Made by a program: the position numbers and the translations under genes
Notes under the pieces: model-generated
Seen by the model: the letters and a program-made list of their open reading frames with translations, nothing else
What the model was told of the DNA's origin: nothing
Databases searched by the model: none
NCBI RefSeq assembly: GCF_018131185.1
Contig: NZ_JAFCJE010000006.1
Span: 186,001-250,000, forward strand
Reading direction: 5' to 3'
DNA length: 64,000 bases
DNA from: Bradyrhizobium diazoefficiens
GTDB taxonomy: Bacteria > Pseudomonadota > Alphaproteobacteria > Rhizobiales > Xanthobacteraceae
Shown here: piece by piece, positions 51,682-60,369 of the stretch
Position numbering within the stretch: position 1 is the first letter of the stretch
Layout: the number at the start of each line of letters is the position of its first letter

Positions 51682-52503
51682 GGTGCGAGCCTTATGCCTC
51701 TAATTGCTTGGGCCGGTCAATTTGGAAGCGTGTGTTTTCGCTCGAATATTCCCAGCGATTTTCGAAACAAGACGACTTGGCCGCCGCGCGTGAACGCAAC
51801 ATTGGGAGAATGGGCACCGAGGGAGAAGTGCCTAGCACGATGTTCCGCATTCGGAGCCGTCGATCTCACGTAAGACGCTGAGTTTACGGGAATATTTGAT
51901 CGGGCGGGGAGGCGGCCCGTCGAAAGTCGATTCGCCTGCCTCCGGCCAGCCGGCCCCCATAATCCTGCGCTTTCATAATAGAGTGTTCGCTGCAGGTGTG
52001 CCGCGCGCCCCGAGGTCCGTCCCTGCGTGAAGCTGGAGAGTCGTCGCGCAGGTCGGTGCGCTTTTCGCCGTGAGTCTCCCTTTGATTCCAGGATTCGAGC
52101 ACCTCCAAGCCCCTTCAGGCCAAGGTCCTCATCTGCGGTGCCTTAAGTGAGGAACTTTGATGGCAAGCGGAACCGTCTCAAAAAAGTAAATGATAACAAT
52201 AGCTTGCAAAGGCGCTTCGATCACATCTGCGTGTTATTTGTGCAACACCCGTCGGAAAACAAGCCTCATAGGCCCGCTTCGAAGCGTTCTGTTGTTGTGT
52301 GTGCAAGGACGTTCGGTAATTGTGACTGAGCGACGGAGGGGGGCATCCCGAGGTCGTCCCGTTTAGGTCATTCGCTTAAGTCCCTCGCGTTCATGCGGGT
52401 GTGTCCGAAGACGCGAAGGAGCCAAAAGCGGTGATTTAGAGGGGGTTGGGGAATTGGCCGTCCGGTCAGTGACCTTCCCTGAAGAGCAACTTGGAGGTTT
52501 AAC
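51682..52503. other. Long leader region upstream of the porin gene
   Basis: 822 bp between the tRNA-Ser and the porin gene. An AT-rich stretch lies at about 52178-52205 (aaaaaagtaaatgataacaa), a good place for a promoter. No small protein or ncRNA could be defended, though a highly expressed porin with a long leader may carry a regulatory RNA element. A strong ribosome-binding site, ttggaggtttaac, is directly before the ATG at 52504. Confidence 0.5.
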
Positions 52504-54054
52504 ATGAAGTTGGTTAAGAGCCTTTTGCTCGGCTCAGCGGCGGGTCTGATCGCCGTGAGCGGAGCGCAGGCAGCCGATCTCCCCGTGAAGGCCAAGGCGG
52601 TCGAATACGTGAAGATCTGCTCGCTGTACGGCGCGGGTTTCTACTACATCCCGGGCACCGACACTTGTATCAAGCTGGGTGGCTACGTGCGCGCTGACGC
52701 GCTCGCGAACACCAACAGCGACTACGGCATCGGCCAGGGCGCTCCCGCTGGTGCGAAGAACCGCCTGAGCGGTTACTACACGACCCGCGCTCGTATGGAC
52801 TTCACGGTCGATACGCGTACGGCGACCGAATACGGCGTGGTGCGTACCTACGCCGATATGGTGTTCTCCTACGACACCCCGTCCGTCACCGGCAGCGGCG
52901 GCGGCACGACGGCCCCGACCGGTGCGGCTTCGCTCGGCCTCTACCACGCGTTCGTCCAGTTCGCTGGTTTCACCTTCGGTCGTACGGTCTCGATCTTCGA
53001 CGCTCCGTGGCAGAGCTATCCTGCTGGCGGTCCCGACTTCCTTCCGGGCGGCAGCAACTACGTCACTGGTATCAACCAGGTCGCCTATACGGCCGACTTC
53101 GGTCAGGGCATCACCGGTTCGCTGGCGTTGCAGGATCAGTCGACGGGTGCCGGCGGTCAGTCGAACCTCTGGAACGCCACGGCGTTCGCGGCTTCCGGTT
53201 CGGTTAGCAGCACGGGCGTCGTCACTGTGACCCCGGCGGCGGCAGCTGCGGCTGCGGCCATGATCCAGGGCCAGTACGGTGTGTCGGACTGGGGTGGTAC
53301 GCGCGTGCCCGATATCGTCGGTCAGGTTCGTGTCGATCAGGCCTGGGGCCTGTTCCAGCTGTCGGCCGTCGCGCACAACATTCACTCGGGCTACTATGGC
53401 GCGACTGAAGTTACCGGCCATCCCGACGACAAGTGGGGCTGGGCTGTGCAGGCTGCTCTGTCGATCAAGAACATCCCGACTGGTGCGGGTGACTCGATCA
53501 ACTTGCAGGCCGTCTACACCGACGGTGCCTCGCACTACAACTTCCAGAGCTTGTTCCCGCAGACTCTGTTCATGTATGGCGGCAGCGGCGTCGGCGCGTA
53601 TCAGAGCCTCGCATTCGCTGGTATCGCTGACGGCATCTACGGTGCCGGCACCGGCATCGACACCGTCAAGACCTGGGGCTTCCGCGGTGGTTACACCCAC
53701 AACTGGGCTCCGGGTTGGGCGTCGGGCATCTACGGTGCCTATGCTCAGCTCAAGTACGGCAACACGGGCAAGGGTCTGATCTGCACGAACTTCGTTGCGG
53801 GTCTGGCTCCGTCGCTCGGCGCTGCTGGCTGTAACCCCGACTTCAACCTCGCGGTTATCGGCGGCAACTTGGTCTGGACCCCGGTCAAGGGCCTCGCCTT
53901 CACGACGGACGTGAGCTACGTCTGGCTCGACCAGAAGTACTCGGGCACGATCGTTGCTCCGGCGTCTGCCACGATTGCGAAGCCTGCAGCTACCTATGAG
54001 CTGAAGGATCAGGGCAACCTCCAAGTGTTGTTCCGCGCTCAGCGCAGCTTCTAA
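52504..54054 (+). CDS. Alphaproteobacterial porin (Porin_2 family)
   Basis: 516 residues. Signal peptide at 1-23 (LLLGSAAGLIAVSGAQA|ADLPVK). The mature protein begins ADLPVKAKAVEYVKICS and then CSLYGAGFYYIPGTDTCIKLGGYVR, the hallmark of Porin_2 (PF02530), with a 16-strand barrel pattern and the C-terminal FRAQRSF ending in Phe. It is the major outer-membrane diffusion pore of rhizobia. Alternating strands show as repeats of short hydrophobic/polar residues. A strong terminator follows. An alanine-rich stretch around residue 245-255 (PAAAAAAAAM) lies in a predicted surface loop. Confidence 0.94.
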   Translation: MKLVKSLLLGSAAGLIAVSGAQAADLPVKAKAVEYVKICSLYGAGFYYIPGTDTCIKLGGYVRADALANTNSDYGIGQGAPAGAKNRLSGYYTTRARMDFTVDTRTATEYGVVRTYADMVFSYDTPSVTGSGGGTTAPTGAASLGLYHAFVQFAGFTFGRTVSIFDAPWQSYPAGGPDFLPGGSNYVTGINQVAYTADFGQGITGSLALQDQSTGAGGQSNLWNATAFAASGSVSSTGVVTVTPAAAAAAAAMIQGQYGVSDWGGTRVPDIVGQVRVDQAWGLFQLSAVAHNIHSGYYGATEVTGHPDDKWGWAVQAALSIKNIPTGAGDSINLQAVYTDGASHYNFQSLFPQTLFMYGGSGVGAYQSLAFAGIADGIYGAGTGIDTVKTWGFRGGYTHNWAPGWASGIYGAYAQLKYGNTGKGLICTNFVAGLAPSLGAAGCNPDFNLAVIGGNLVWTPVKGLAFTTDVSYVWLDQKYSGTIVAPASATIAKPAATYELKDQGNLQVLFRAQRSF

Positions 54055-54080
54055 GATCAATCTTCCGGTTGATCGAAGAA

Positions 54081-54107
54081 CCCCGGCAGGAAACTGCCGG
54101 GGTTTTT
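54081..54107 (+). terminator. Rho-independent terminator of the porin gene
   Basis: ccccggcag-gaaa-ctgccgggg forms a 9-bp GC-rich stem with a GAAA tetraloop, followed by tttttattt. It lies 26 bp after the porin stop. Confidence 0.92.
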
Positions 54108-54175
54108 ATTTGCGGGCCGTGCACCGAGTACCTAGATGATAGCTCGTTCGAGAGCACGGTAAGGAGCTTCAGGCC

Positions 54176-54478
54176 ATGAACATTTCGACGATCTGGAGAC
54201 GGGGGCTGAGCGTGCTCGCCACGACATCGATGGTTGCCGTGGTTACTCCGGTAGTCGCGCCGGTAGCTGCCGCACCCGTGGATTCCGCCTATCCGGTGTG
54301 CCTCCAGCAATGGGAGTGGGGCGGCAGCAGCAGGATTTCCTGTAGCTACCCGTCGTGGGAGGCATGCAAGGCGTCCGCGATGGGACTGCCGGCGATGTGC
54401 CTCACGAATCCATATTGGTCGCAGCCGACCTCAGCTCGCCCGACTCACCGGCGATCCGCCCCCGACAGAATGTGGTGA
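54176..54478 (+). CDS. DUF3551 family secreted protein
   Basis: 100 residues. Signal peptide: MNISTIWRRGLSVLATTSMV and the following hydrophobic run, cleavage near APVDSA about residue 35. The mature part contains CLQQWEWGGSSRISCSYPSW, EACKASAMGLPAMC and LTNPYW, the DUF3551 pattern with four conserved Cys. These are small exported proteins of unknown function abundant in Bradyrhizobium. The C-terminus extends beyond the family norm in a Pro/Arg-rich tail. Confidence 0.8.
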   Translation: MNISTIWRRGLSVLATTSMVAVVTPVVAPVAAAPVDSAYPVCLQQWEWGGSSRISCSYPSWEACKASAMGLPAMCLTNPYWSQPTSARPTHRRSAPDRMW

Positions 54479-54496
54479 GGATCGAATCCTGAACTC

Positions 54497-54600
54497 GAGC
54501 ATGATCCGGAAAAGTGCGCAGCGTTCTCCGAAAAGATCATGCTCAAACGACATCCTAAAGCGCGAAGACGATTCATCCTGATCGCGTCGCGCTTTGGGAG
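54497..54600. repeat. Dispersed repeat (GAGCATGATCCGGAAAAGTG type), copy 1
   Basis: The stretch gagcatgatccggaaaagtg, then ccgaaaagatcatgctcaaa and a tail cctaaagcgcgaagacgattcatcct matches, in reverse orientation, the element at 60268-60369. The arms gagcatgat/atcatgctc make a stem. It lies in the gap between two convergent DUF3551 genes. Confidence 0.75.
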
Positions 54601-54654
54601 GCGGGGTCTCGCGCCCGCGTAGAACCCCGCGCACGCTCGACGAGAGCGGTCAGA

Positions 54655-54933
54655 TCACCATCTTGGACCCTTCCACTCCTGGAAGGCATAGGTCGGGTTC
54701 AGGCCGCAGCCATCGATGGTCCCCGACGCGGTCGCCATGCACTGGCTGTAAGTGGAAAACTGGCAGTTGCCAGGATATCCCCACCGCTGCCCTTGCAGGC
54801 AATAGCGATCCTGAATGCCGGTCGGCTGCGCCTCTGGCCGGGGATGGCGGTCCTTGCCGTAGGCGGTCGAGCCGCCCGGAAGACCGGACAGGATCACGGC
54901 TGCCATCGCGAATGCACCGACTACGCGCAACAT
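54655..54933 (-). CDS. DUF3551 family secreted protein
   Basis: 92 residues on the reverse strand with a signal peptide (VVGAFAMAAVILSGLPGGSTA|YG). DUF3551 features include YCLQGQRWGYPGNCQFSTYSQC, ATASGTIDGCGLNPTYAFQ, with the four-Cys pattern. It is convergent with the other DUF3551 gene and resembles it only in pattern, so the two are separate family members. Confidence 0.8.
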   Translation of the reverse strand: MLRVVGAFAMAAVILSGLPGGSTAYGKDRHPRPEAQPTGIQDRYCLQGQRWGYPGNCQFSTYSQCMATASGTIDGCGLNPTYAFQEWKGPRW

Positions 54934-55084
54934 GACACGTCTCCAGATTTGTAGTGCCTACCAACCGGCGAGCGGCACGGCTTGTTCCAATTCCAATTCT
55001 ATCGTCATGCGGCCGCCTGAGTAATGCAATTCTGCCGAAGCCCGAGGCCACGGCTCGGGGCAGGACTGGCTTCGTCGACCTGTC

Positions 55085-57565
55085 TTACTCCACGCTGGCG
55101 GTGCCGCGGCGCAAATCGGCCTCGATCTGCAGGCGCGAGCCGCCGCCGAAGCGGGCGCGGTAGACCTGAAGATTCTCCATGATCCGCTGCACGTAATTGC
55201 GCGTCTCCGAGAACGGAATCAGCTCGACCCAATCGACTGCATCCACCTTCGGGTCCCGCGGGTCGCCATAGCGGTCGATCCACTTCTTCACGCTGCCGCG
55301 GCCGGCATTGTAGGCGGCAAAGGTCATGATGTAGGAGCCGCGGTAATCCTCGAGCAGTCCGCCGAGCTCGGCCGAGCCGAGCGTGGCGTTGTAGACCGAA
55401 TCGTTCTTCAGCCGGCCCAGATCGTAAGTCGCGCCGTGCCGCTTGCAGACATAGCGCGCGGCGTCCGGCGTCACCTGCATCAGCCCATAGGCCTGCGCCG
55501 GCGAGACCACCGACGGGTTGAACGCGCTCTCCTGGCGCGCGATCGCGTAGATGATGCTGCGCTCGACCTCGGGCCCGATCGGCGTGAACTGCGGAATGCC
55601 GTTGACGGGATAGGCGTAGAAGTCGAAGGGCAGGCCGCGGTTGAGCGCGGCCTTGCCGAGCAGCAGCATGCCGCGCGCGTCGCTGTAGCGCTGCGTCAGT
55701 TCGCCGAGACCGGCAAGCGCTTCGGGATCGCCGTTTTCACCCATGTCCGCGAGCAGAGGTATCGCCATCTCGCGCTCGTCGAGCTCGTAGAGCAAATGCG
55801 CGGCGCGCACGATCTCCAGCCGTTCGGCACCGCGCCCGCGCGGCTGGCTGTTGAGCTCGATCTGCGGCAGGCCGAGCTTTGCGCGTGCGAGCTGGCCGTA
55901 ATAGCTGGTCGACTGCTCGGCGGCCCGCGCATAGGCATTGCGCGCCTCCTGCTGGCGGCCCATCGCTTCGGCGGCGCGGCCCTGCCAATAGCCGGCGCGC
56001 GCCAGCGCCGTCGGATTGACGCTGCCGACCCCGATGCGGGCGAAATGCTGGGCGGCGGTCGCGGGATCATTGAGGAAGCGCAGAGCGATCCAGCCGGCGG
56101 TGAACTCCTGCTCGGTCTTGTAGATGTCGCGCGAAGGCAGCGCGGCGTCGCGCGCGATCAGATAGGCGCTGCGGAATTCCTCGGTGTCGATCATCTTGCG
56201 GGCCAGCAGGCGGCGTTCGATCCACCATTCGTCGAGATTGTGGAGACGGCCCGGATCCTTCGGGGCCGACAGCATCAGTTGCGCGGCTTCGGCAAACTTC
56301 TCCTCGCGGCGCAGCAGCTGGATCTTGCTGAACATGAAGCCGGGATCGTTGTGCAGCTCGCGCGGCACTGCGTCGAGCAGAGCGCGTGCGTTCGGTGCCT
56401 TCTTGACGGCGGCGATGCGGGCTTTGGCGAGTGCGACATAGCCGGCGCCGAGGCGCTTTGCGGCGCGCAGCGCGGCCTCGTTCTCGCTGCCGTAGAGCAG
56501 CGTGTCCATCCGCGCCTTCTGATCGCCCGGCGTCAGCAGGGCGCCGAACTGGTCGAGCGCGTTGTTCTCCGTGTCCTCCGACATCGGATCGCTGCGCCAG
56601 GCCTCGCGCACCAGCCGCTCGGCATTGGCGCGGTCGCCGCGGGCCAGCATCGCCTTGGCGAGCGTGAAGCGGCCCTTGGCGGAAATGGGGGACTCGTTCT
56701 CGAACCACGACCACGCGACGGAATCGTCACGCCTGTCGTCCCACATCGCAGCTTCGAGGCGCCGGCGCAGAAAGGTCTGCGACGGCCAGCTCGGATTGGC
56801 AGAGATGAAGGCGCGGTAGCGCTCCACGGTTGCGCCATTGTCCTCGCTGCGCAGGATGATCCATTCCGCGAGTTTTCGCGCGACCGGATCCGAGATGCTG
56901 GCGCTCGCGTTGGTGGCTTCACCCGCCTTGCGCTTGCGCACGAGCTCGATGACGCTCTCCAGGGTCTCCTTGTCGCCCTGCGACGTCGACGACGTCGCAG
57001 CGACCGCAGCCGGTATCACCGGCTTGCGCGGCGCTGCATGCTGGCGGGTGGCGGGCGCCAGCACCGGAGCTGCGATGGGCCTGGCGGCCGGGGCGGCCGG
57101 TCCGACGGTGGCCGTTGAAGCCGGGGCGGGCGCGGGTCTTGGGGCCGAACCGCTGGCGGCAGGGTGCGGCTTCGGCGCCGTCGCCGCAGGCTTGGCTGCC
57201 GCCGCAGGATTCGCTGCTGCTGCGGGCTTGGCTGCTGCCGCGGGATTCGCTGCTGCCGCGGGCTTGGGCTTGTCCTTGGCGGGTTCCTTTCCGGTGTCCG
57301 AGGCAGCCTTCTTCCCGGCATCCTTGGCAGGGGCGCTGGCCGTGCCCTTGTTGGCGCCCTTGGCGGCATCCTTCGGCGTTTCCTTGGGCGCTTCCTTGCC
57401 GGCTCCCTTGGACTGGTTCTTGGCGACCGGCTTTGCGGAATTCTTCGCGTCCTCCGCCGTCGGCTCGTTGGGCTTGGCCAAAGCCGCACAGCCGACCGAC
57501 AGCCCTGCCATCAGGCACACGACCAGACCGGTGGATCGCCAAGCGGCGCGAGGGAATGAGGTCAC
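55085..57565 (-). CDS. Soluble lytic murein transglycosylase (Slt70-like)
   Basis: 826 residues. A short signal-like N-terminus (STGLVVCLMAGLSVGCAALA) with a Cys suggests secretion, maybe as a lipoprotein. Residues about 35-190 are a Lys/Ala/Pro-rich low-complexity region with tandem AAANPAAAAKPA units. Then come many TPR-like helices (ARAGYWQGRAAEAMGRQQEARNAY) forming the U-shaped ring, and the C-terminal SLT domain: RQESAFNPSVVSPAQAYGLMQVT with the catalytic Glu, and ITFAAYNAGRGSVKKWIDRYG-type end. It cleaves peptidoglycan to anhydro-muropeptides. It is divergent from dapA. Confidence 0.9.
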   Translation of the reverse strand: MTSFPRAAWRSTGLVVCLMAGLSVGCAALAKPNEPTAEDAKNSAKPVAKNQSKGAGKEAPKETPKDAAKGANKGTASAPAKDAGKKAASDTGKEPAKDKPKPAAAANPAAAAKPAAAANPAAAAKPAATAPKPHPAASGSAPRPAPAPASTATVGPAAPAARPIAAPVLAPATRQHAAPRKPVIPAAVAATSSTSQGDKETLESVIELVRKRKAGEATNASASISDPVARKLAEWIILRSEDNGATVERYRAFISANPSWPSQTFLRRRLEAAMWDDRRDDSVAWSWFENESPISAKGRFTLAKAMLARGDRANAERLVREAWRSDPMSEDTENNALDQFGALLTPGDQKARMDTLLYGSENEAALRAAKRLGAGYVALAKARIAAVKKAPNARALLDAVPRELHNDPGFMFSKIQLLRREEKFAEAAQLMLSAPKDPGRLHNLDEWWIERRLLARKMIDTEEFRSAYLIARDAALPSRDIYKTEQEFTAGWIALRFLNDPATAAQHFARIGVGSVNPTALARAGYWQGRAAEAMGRQQEARNAYARAAEQSTSYYGQLARAKLGLPQIELNSQPRGRGAERLEIVRAAHLLYELDEREMAIPLLADMGENGDPEALAGLGELTQRYSDARGMLLLGKAALNRGLPFDFYAYPVNGIPQFTPIGPEVERSIIYAIARQESAFNPSVVSPAQAYGLMQVTPDAARYVCKRHGATYDLGRLKNDSVYNATLGSAELGGLLEDYRGSYIMTFAAYNAGRGSVKKWIDRYGDPRDPKVDAVDWVELIPFSETRNYVQRIMENLQVYRARFGGGSRLQIEADLRRGTASVE

Positions 57566-57790
57566 GGGTTTCGTCGCCCCGAATCAGTCAAGTGGCTCAA
57601 GATCTATCTGTATTTGATTGAATATGCGGACAAAATACCAACAGCCGCTTACCGCGGGCCGATTTGCACCACCACCGCGGCAAAATCGCGGCCTAAACGG
57701 TGCGTCACACGGAAGCGGGCCTTTTACCGGCGGGATAGACCCGATATGAATGGCGCTTGCTCGAGAGATAGCCGCGTACGGAGGAAGTCC

Positions 57791-58681
57791 ATGGCAGCCA
57801 AGACGAAATTCCGGGGGTCGTTCACCGCCTTGGTCACGCCGTTCAAAAACGGTTCGCTGGACGAGGCCGCATTCCGCTCGCTGGTCAACTGGCAGATTTC
57901 AGAGGGGACCAACGGTCTGGTCCCGGTCGGCACCACCGGCGAGAGCCCGACGCTCAGCCATGACGAGCACAAGAAGGTGGTCGAATGGTGCATCGCGGAG
58001 GCCAAGGGTCGCGTGCCTGTCATCGCGGGGGCCGGCTCCAACTCGACGAAGGAGGCGATCGAACTCTCCCAGCACGCCGAGAAGGCGGGCGCGGACGCCG
58101 TGCTGGTGGTGACGCCCTATTACAACAAGCCGACGCAAGAAGGCATGTACCAGCACTTCAAGGCAATCAACGACGCGATCGGGATTCCGATCATCATCTA
58201 CAACATCCCGCCGCGCTCGGTGATCGACATGTCGGTCGACACCATGAAGCGGCTGTGGGAGCTGAAGAACATCGCCGGCGTCAAGGACGCCACCGCCAGC
58301 ATGGTGCGCGTGTCGCAGCAGCGCGCGGCGATGGGCGAGGAGTTCAACCAGCTCTCCGGCGAGGATGCCACCATCCTGGGCTACATGGCCCATGGCGGCC
58401 ACGGCTGCATTTCGGTCACCTCGAACGTCGCGCCGCGCCTGTGCTCGGAGTTCCAGGCGGCCTGGGCCAAGGGCGACACCAAGGCGGCGCTCGCGATCCA
58501 CGACAAGCTGATGCCGCTGCACAACAACCTCTTCATCGAGAGCAATCCGGCCCCGATCAAGTATGCGATGTCGCTGCTCGGCAAGCTGGACGAGACGCTG
58601 CGGCTGCCGATGGTGCCGGTTTCCGAGCCGACCCGCGTTGCGGTCCGTAGTGCGATGGTGCACGCTGGCCTGATCAACTGA
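57791..58681 (+). CDS. dapA: 4-hydroxy-tetrahydrodipicolinate synthase
   Basis: 296 residues from the ATG at 57791. DapA condenses pyruvate and aspartate semialdehyde, the first committed step of lysine and diaminopimelate synthesis. Features: FTALVTPFKNGSLDEAAF, GTTGESPTLSHDEH, VTPYYNKPTQEGMYQHF, Tyr in YNIPPRS, and the Schiff-base Lys in GVKDATASMVR. Length and order match the family. It starts a dapA-mscL-smpB-peroxiredoxin run on the forward strand. Confidence 0.96.
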   Translation: MAAKTKFRGSFTALVTPFKNGSLDEAAFRSLVNWQISEGTNGLVPVGTTGESPTLSHDEHKKVVEWCIAEAKGRVPVIAGAGSNSTKEAIELSQHAEKAGADAVLVVTPYYNKPTQEGMYQHFKAINDAIGIPIIIYNIPPRSVIDMSVDTMKRLWELKNIAGVKDATASMVRVSQQRAAMGEEFNQLSGEDATILGYMAHGGHGCISVTSNVAPRLCSEFQAAWAKGDTKAALAIHDKLMPLHNNLFIESNPAPIKYAMSLLGKLDETLRLPMVPVSEPTRVAVRSAMVHAGLIN

Positions 58682-58731
58682 CGCGCTCGCATCGGGGGCC
58701 GTTCATGAGCGTCGAGGAAAAGGGCACGCGC

Positions 58732-59145
58732 ATGCTCAAGGAGTTCCGCGAATTCGCCATGAAGGGCAATGTCGTCGATCTGGCGGTCGGCGTCATCATC
58801 GGTGCGGCCTTCGGCGGCATCGTCACATCGCTGGTCGGTGACATCATCATGCCGATCATCGGCGCGGTCACCGGAGGCCTCGACTTCTCGAACTACTTTG
58901 CCCCCTTGTCGAAGGCGGTCACCGCCACCAACTTAGCTGACGCGAAAAAGCAAGGCGCCGTACTTGCTTACGGCAGCTTCCTGACGCTGACGATCAACTT
59001 CATCATCGTCGCCTTCGTGTTGTTCCTGGTGATCCGCGCCATGAACACCTTGAAGCGCAAGGAGGAGGCCGCGCCTGCCGCTCCGACGAAGCCGTCGGCC
59101 GAGGTCGAGCTGCTGACCGAAATCCGCGATCTCCTCAAGAAGTGA
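58732..59145 (+). CDS. mscL: Large-conductance mechanosensitive channel
   Basis: 137 residues from the ATG at 58732, the usual family start MLKEFREFAMKGNVVDLAVG; an upstream ATG at 58705 would add nine residues. MscL opens under membrane tension to release solutes in hypo-osmotic shock. Two membrane helices: residues 16-45 (VIIGAAFGGIVTSLVGDIIM) and 85-110 (LTLTINFIIVAFVLFLVI), and a C-terminal helix (LLTEIRDLLKK). It is a short gene between dapA and smpB, likely on the same message. Confidence 0.93.
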   Translation: MLKEFREFAMKGNVVDLAVGVIIGAAFGGIVTSLVGDIIMPIIGAVTGGLDFSNYFAPLSKAVTATNLADAKKQGAVLAYGSFLTLTINFIIVAFVLFLVIRAMNTLKRKEEAAPAAPTKPSAEVELLTEIRDLLKK

Positions 59146-59204
59146 CGCGCGCGCTTCATCCGAACTGTTAGCTTTGCTGCGCATCTCGATGAGGTTTGCC
59201 TGTC

Positions 59205-59678
59205 ATGGCCGATAAAAACGAACGTCCAATCAAGGTCATGGCGGAAAATCGCAAGGCCCGCTTCAACTATGCGATCGAGGATACGATCGAGGCGGGCATT
59301 GCGCTGACCGGCACCGAGGTCAAGTCGATCCGCAACGGCAAGAGCACGATTGCGGAATCCTACGCCGATTCCAAGGACGGCGAGATCTGGCTGATCAACG
59401 CCACCATCCCCGAATATCTGCAAGGCAACCGTTTCAATCACGAGCCCAAGCGGCCGCGGAAATTGCTGCTCCACCGCCGGCAGATCAACAAGCTGATGGG
59501 CGCCGTCGACCGCGAGGGCATGACGCTGATTCCGCTCAAGCTCTATTTCAACGAGCGTGGGCGCGCCAAGCTGCAGCTCGCGGTTGCAAAGGGCAAGAAG
59601 CTGCACGACAAGCGCGAGACCGAAAAGAAGCGCGACTGGAGCCGGGAGAAGGGGCGCCTGATGCGGGCGAGGGGCTGA
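59205..59678 (+). CDS. smpB: SsrA-binding protein SmpB
   Basis: 157 residues from the ATG at 59205. SmpB partners tmRNA in rescuing stalled ribosomes. Features: ARFNYAIEDTIEAGIALTGTEVKS, SYADSKDGEIWLINATIPEY, RPRKLLLHRRQINKLMGAVD, then the basic C-terminal tail DKRETEKKRDWSREKGRLMRARG. Located between mscL and the peroxiredoxin; the smpB-dapA neighbourhood is conserved in alphaproteobacteria. The ssrA gene itself is not in this window. Confidence 0.96.
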   Translation: MADKNERPIKVMAENRKARFNYAIEDTIEAGIALTGTEVKSIRNGKSTIAESYADSKDGEIWLINATIPEYLQGNRFNHEPKRPRKLLLHRRQINKLMGAVDREGMTLIPLKLYFNERGRAKLQLAVAKGKKLHDKRETEKKRDWSREKGRLMRARG

Positions 59679-59683
59679 CGAAA

Positions 59684-60268
59684 ATGGCGCAGCGGAACCT
59701 GCTCGAGGTCGATTGGACCCAGATTCCGGCGCCCGAAGATGACGGCGGTGCCGCCCATCTTGAGGGTATGATTTTGCCTCCGATCGGCTTGCTCGCGACC
59801 GACGACACGTCGGTCACGCTGTCGGCACTGCGCGGTCGCACCGTGGTGTTCGCCTATCCGCGCACGGGCGAGCCCGGCAAGATTGCACTGGTCGACGATT
59901 GGGACATGATCCCGGGTGCGCGCGGTTGCACGCCGCAGACGTGTGCGTTTCGCGATCTGTTCGCCGAGTTGAGGGCCGCAGGTGCCGCCCATGTTTTCGG
60001 CCTCTCGACCCAGAGCAACGACTACCAGACCGAGATGGCCTCACGGCTGCATCTGCCGTTTCCAGTGCTGTCGGACGAGAAGCTGGCGCTGACGCGCGCG
60101 CTGAAGCTGCCGACGATGGACGTCGCGGGCCTGACGCTGATCAAGCGCCTCGCGCTCGTGATCGACGACGCACGCATCACGCATGCGTTCTATCCGGTTT
60201 TTCCGCCCGACCGGAACGCCGGCGACGTGCTGGACTGGCTGAAGGCCCATCCGGCAAAGGCCGCCTAA
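59684..60268 (+). CDS. Peroxiredoxin / AhpC-TSA family redoxin
   Basis: 194 residues. The core motif GCTPQTCAFRDLFAELRAAG holds the peroxidatic Cys in the Thr-x-x-Cys pattern and a second Cys five residues before. The thioredoxin fold is recognisable (LSALRGRTVVFAYPRTG, HVFGLSTQSNDYQTEMA, RLHLPFPVLSDEKLA). These enzymes reduce peroxides with a thiol partner; the resembling cousins are Prx-like 'redoxin' proteins. It overlaps the following repeat by one base and shares the operon with smpB (5-bp gap). Confidence 0.85.
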   Translation: MAQRNLLEVDWTQIPAPEDDGGAAHLEGMILPPIGLLATDDTSVTLSALRGRTVVFAYPRTGEPGKIALVDDWDMIPGARGCTPQTCAFRDLFAELRAAGAAHVFGLSTQSNDYQTEMASRLHLPFPVLSDEKLALTRALKLPTMDVAGLTLIKRLALVIDDARITHAFYPVFPPDRNAGDVLDWLKAHPAKAA

Positions 60269-60369
60269 AACGCGATGCGATTAGGATGAATCGCCATCGC
60301 GCTTTAGGTTGTTGTTTAAGCATGATCTTTTCGGAAAACCGCTGAGCACTTTTCCGGATCATGCTTTAG
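60268..60369. repeat. Dispersed repeat, copy 2 (reverse orientation), provides a stop codon
   Basis: Sequence aaacgcgatgcgattaggatg, then caagcatga-type segment ttaagcatgatcttttcgg and ttccggatcatgctttagtc is the inverse of copy 1 (54497-54600). It spans the gap between the convergent peroxiredoxin and UDG genes, and its outer end tta at 60366-60368 is the TAA stop codon of the UDG gene. Confidence 0.75.

Noticed and set aside
52534..54060. 508-codon open frame antisense to the porin gene
   Set aside because: It mirrors the porin coding sequence and has no independent evidence.
55436..57118. 560-codon open frame antisense to the lytic transglycosylase
   Set aside because: An antisense shadow of a recognised gene with no domain signature.
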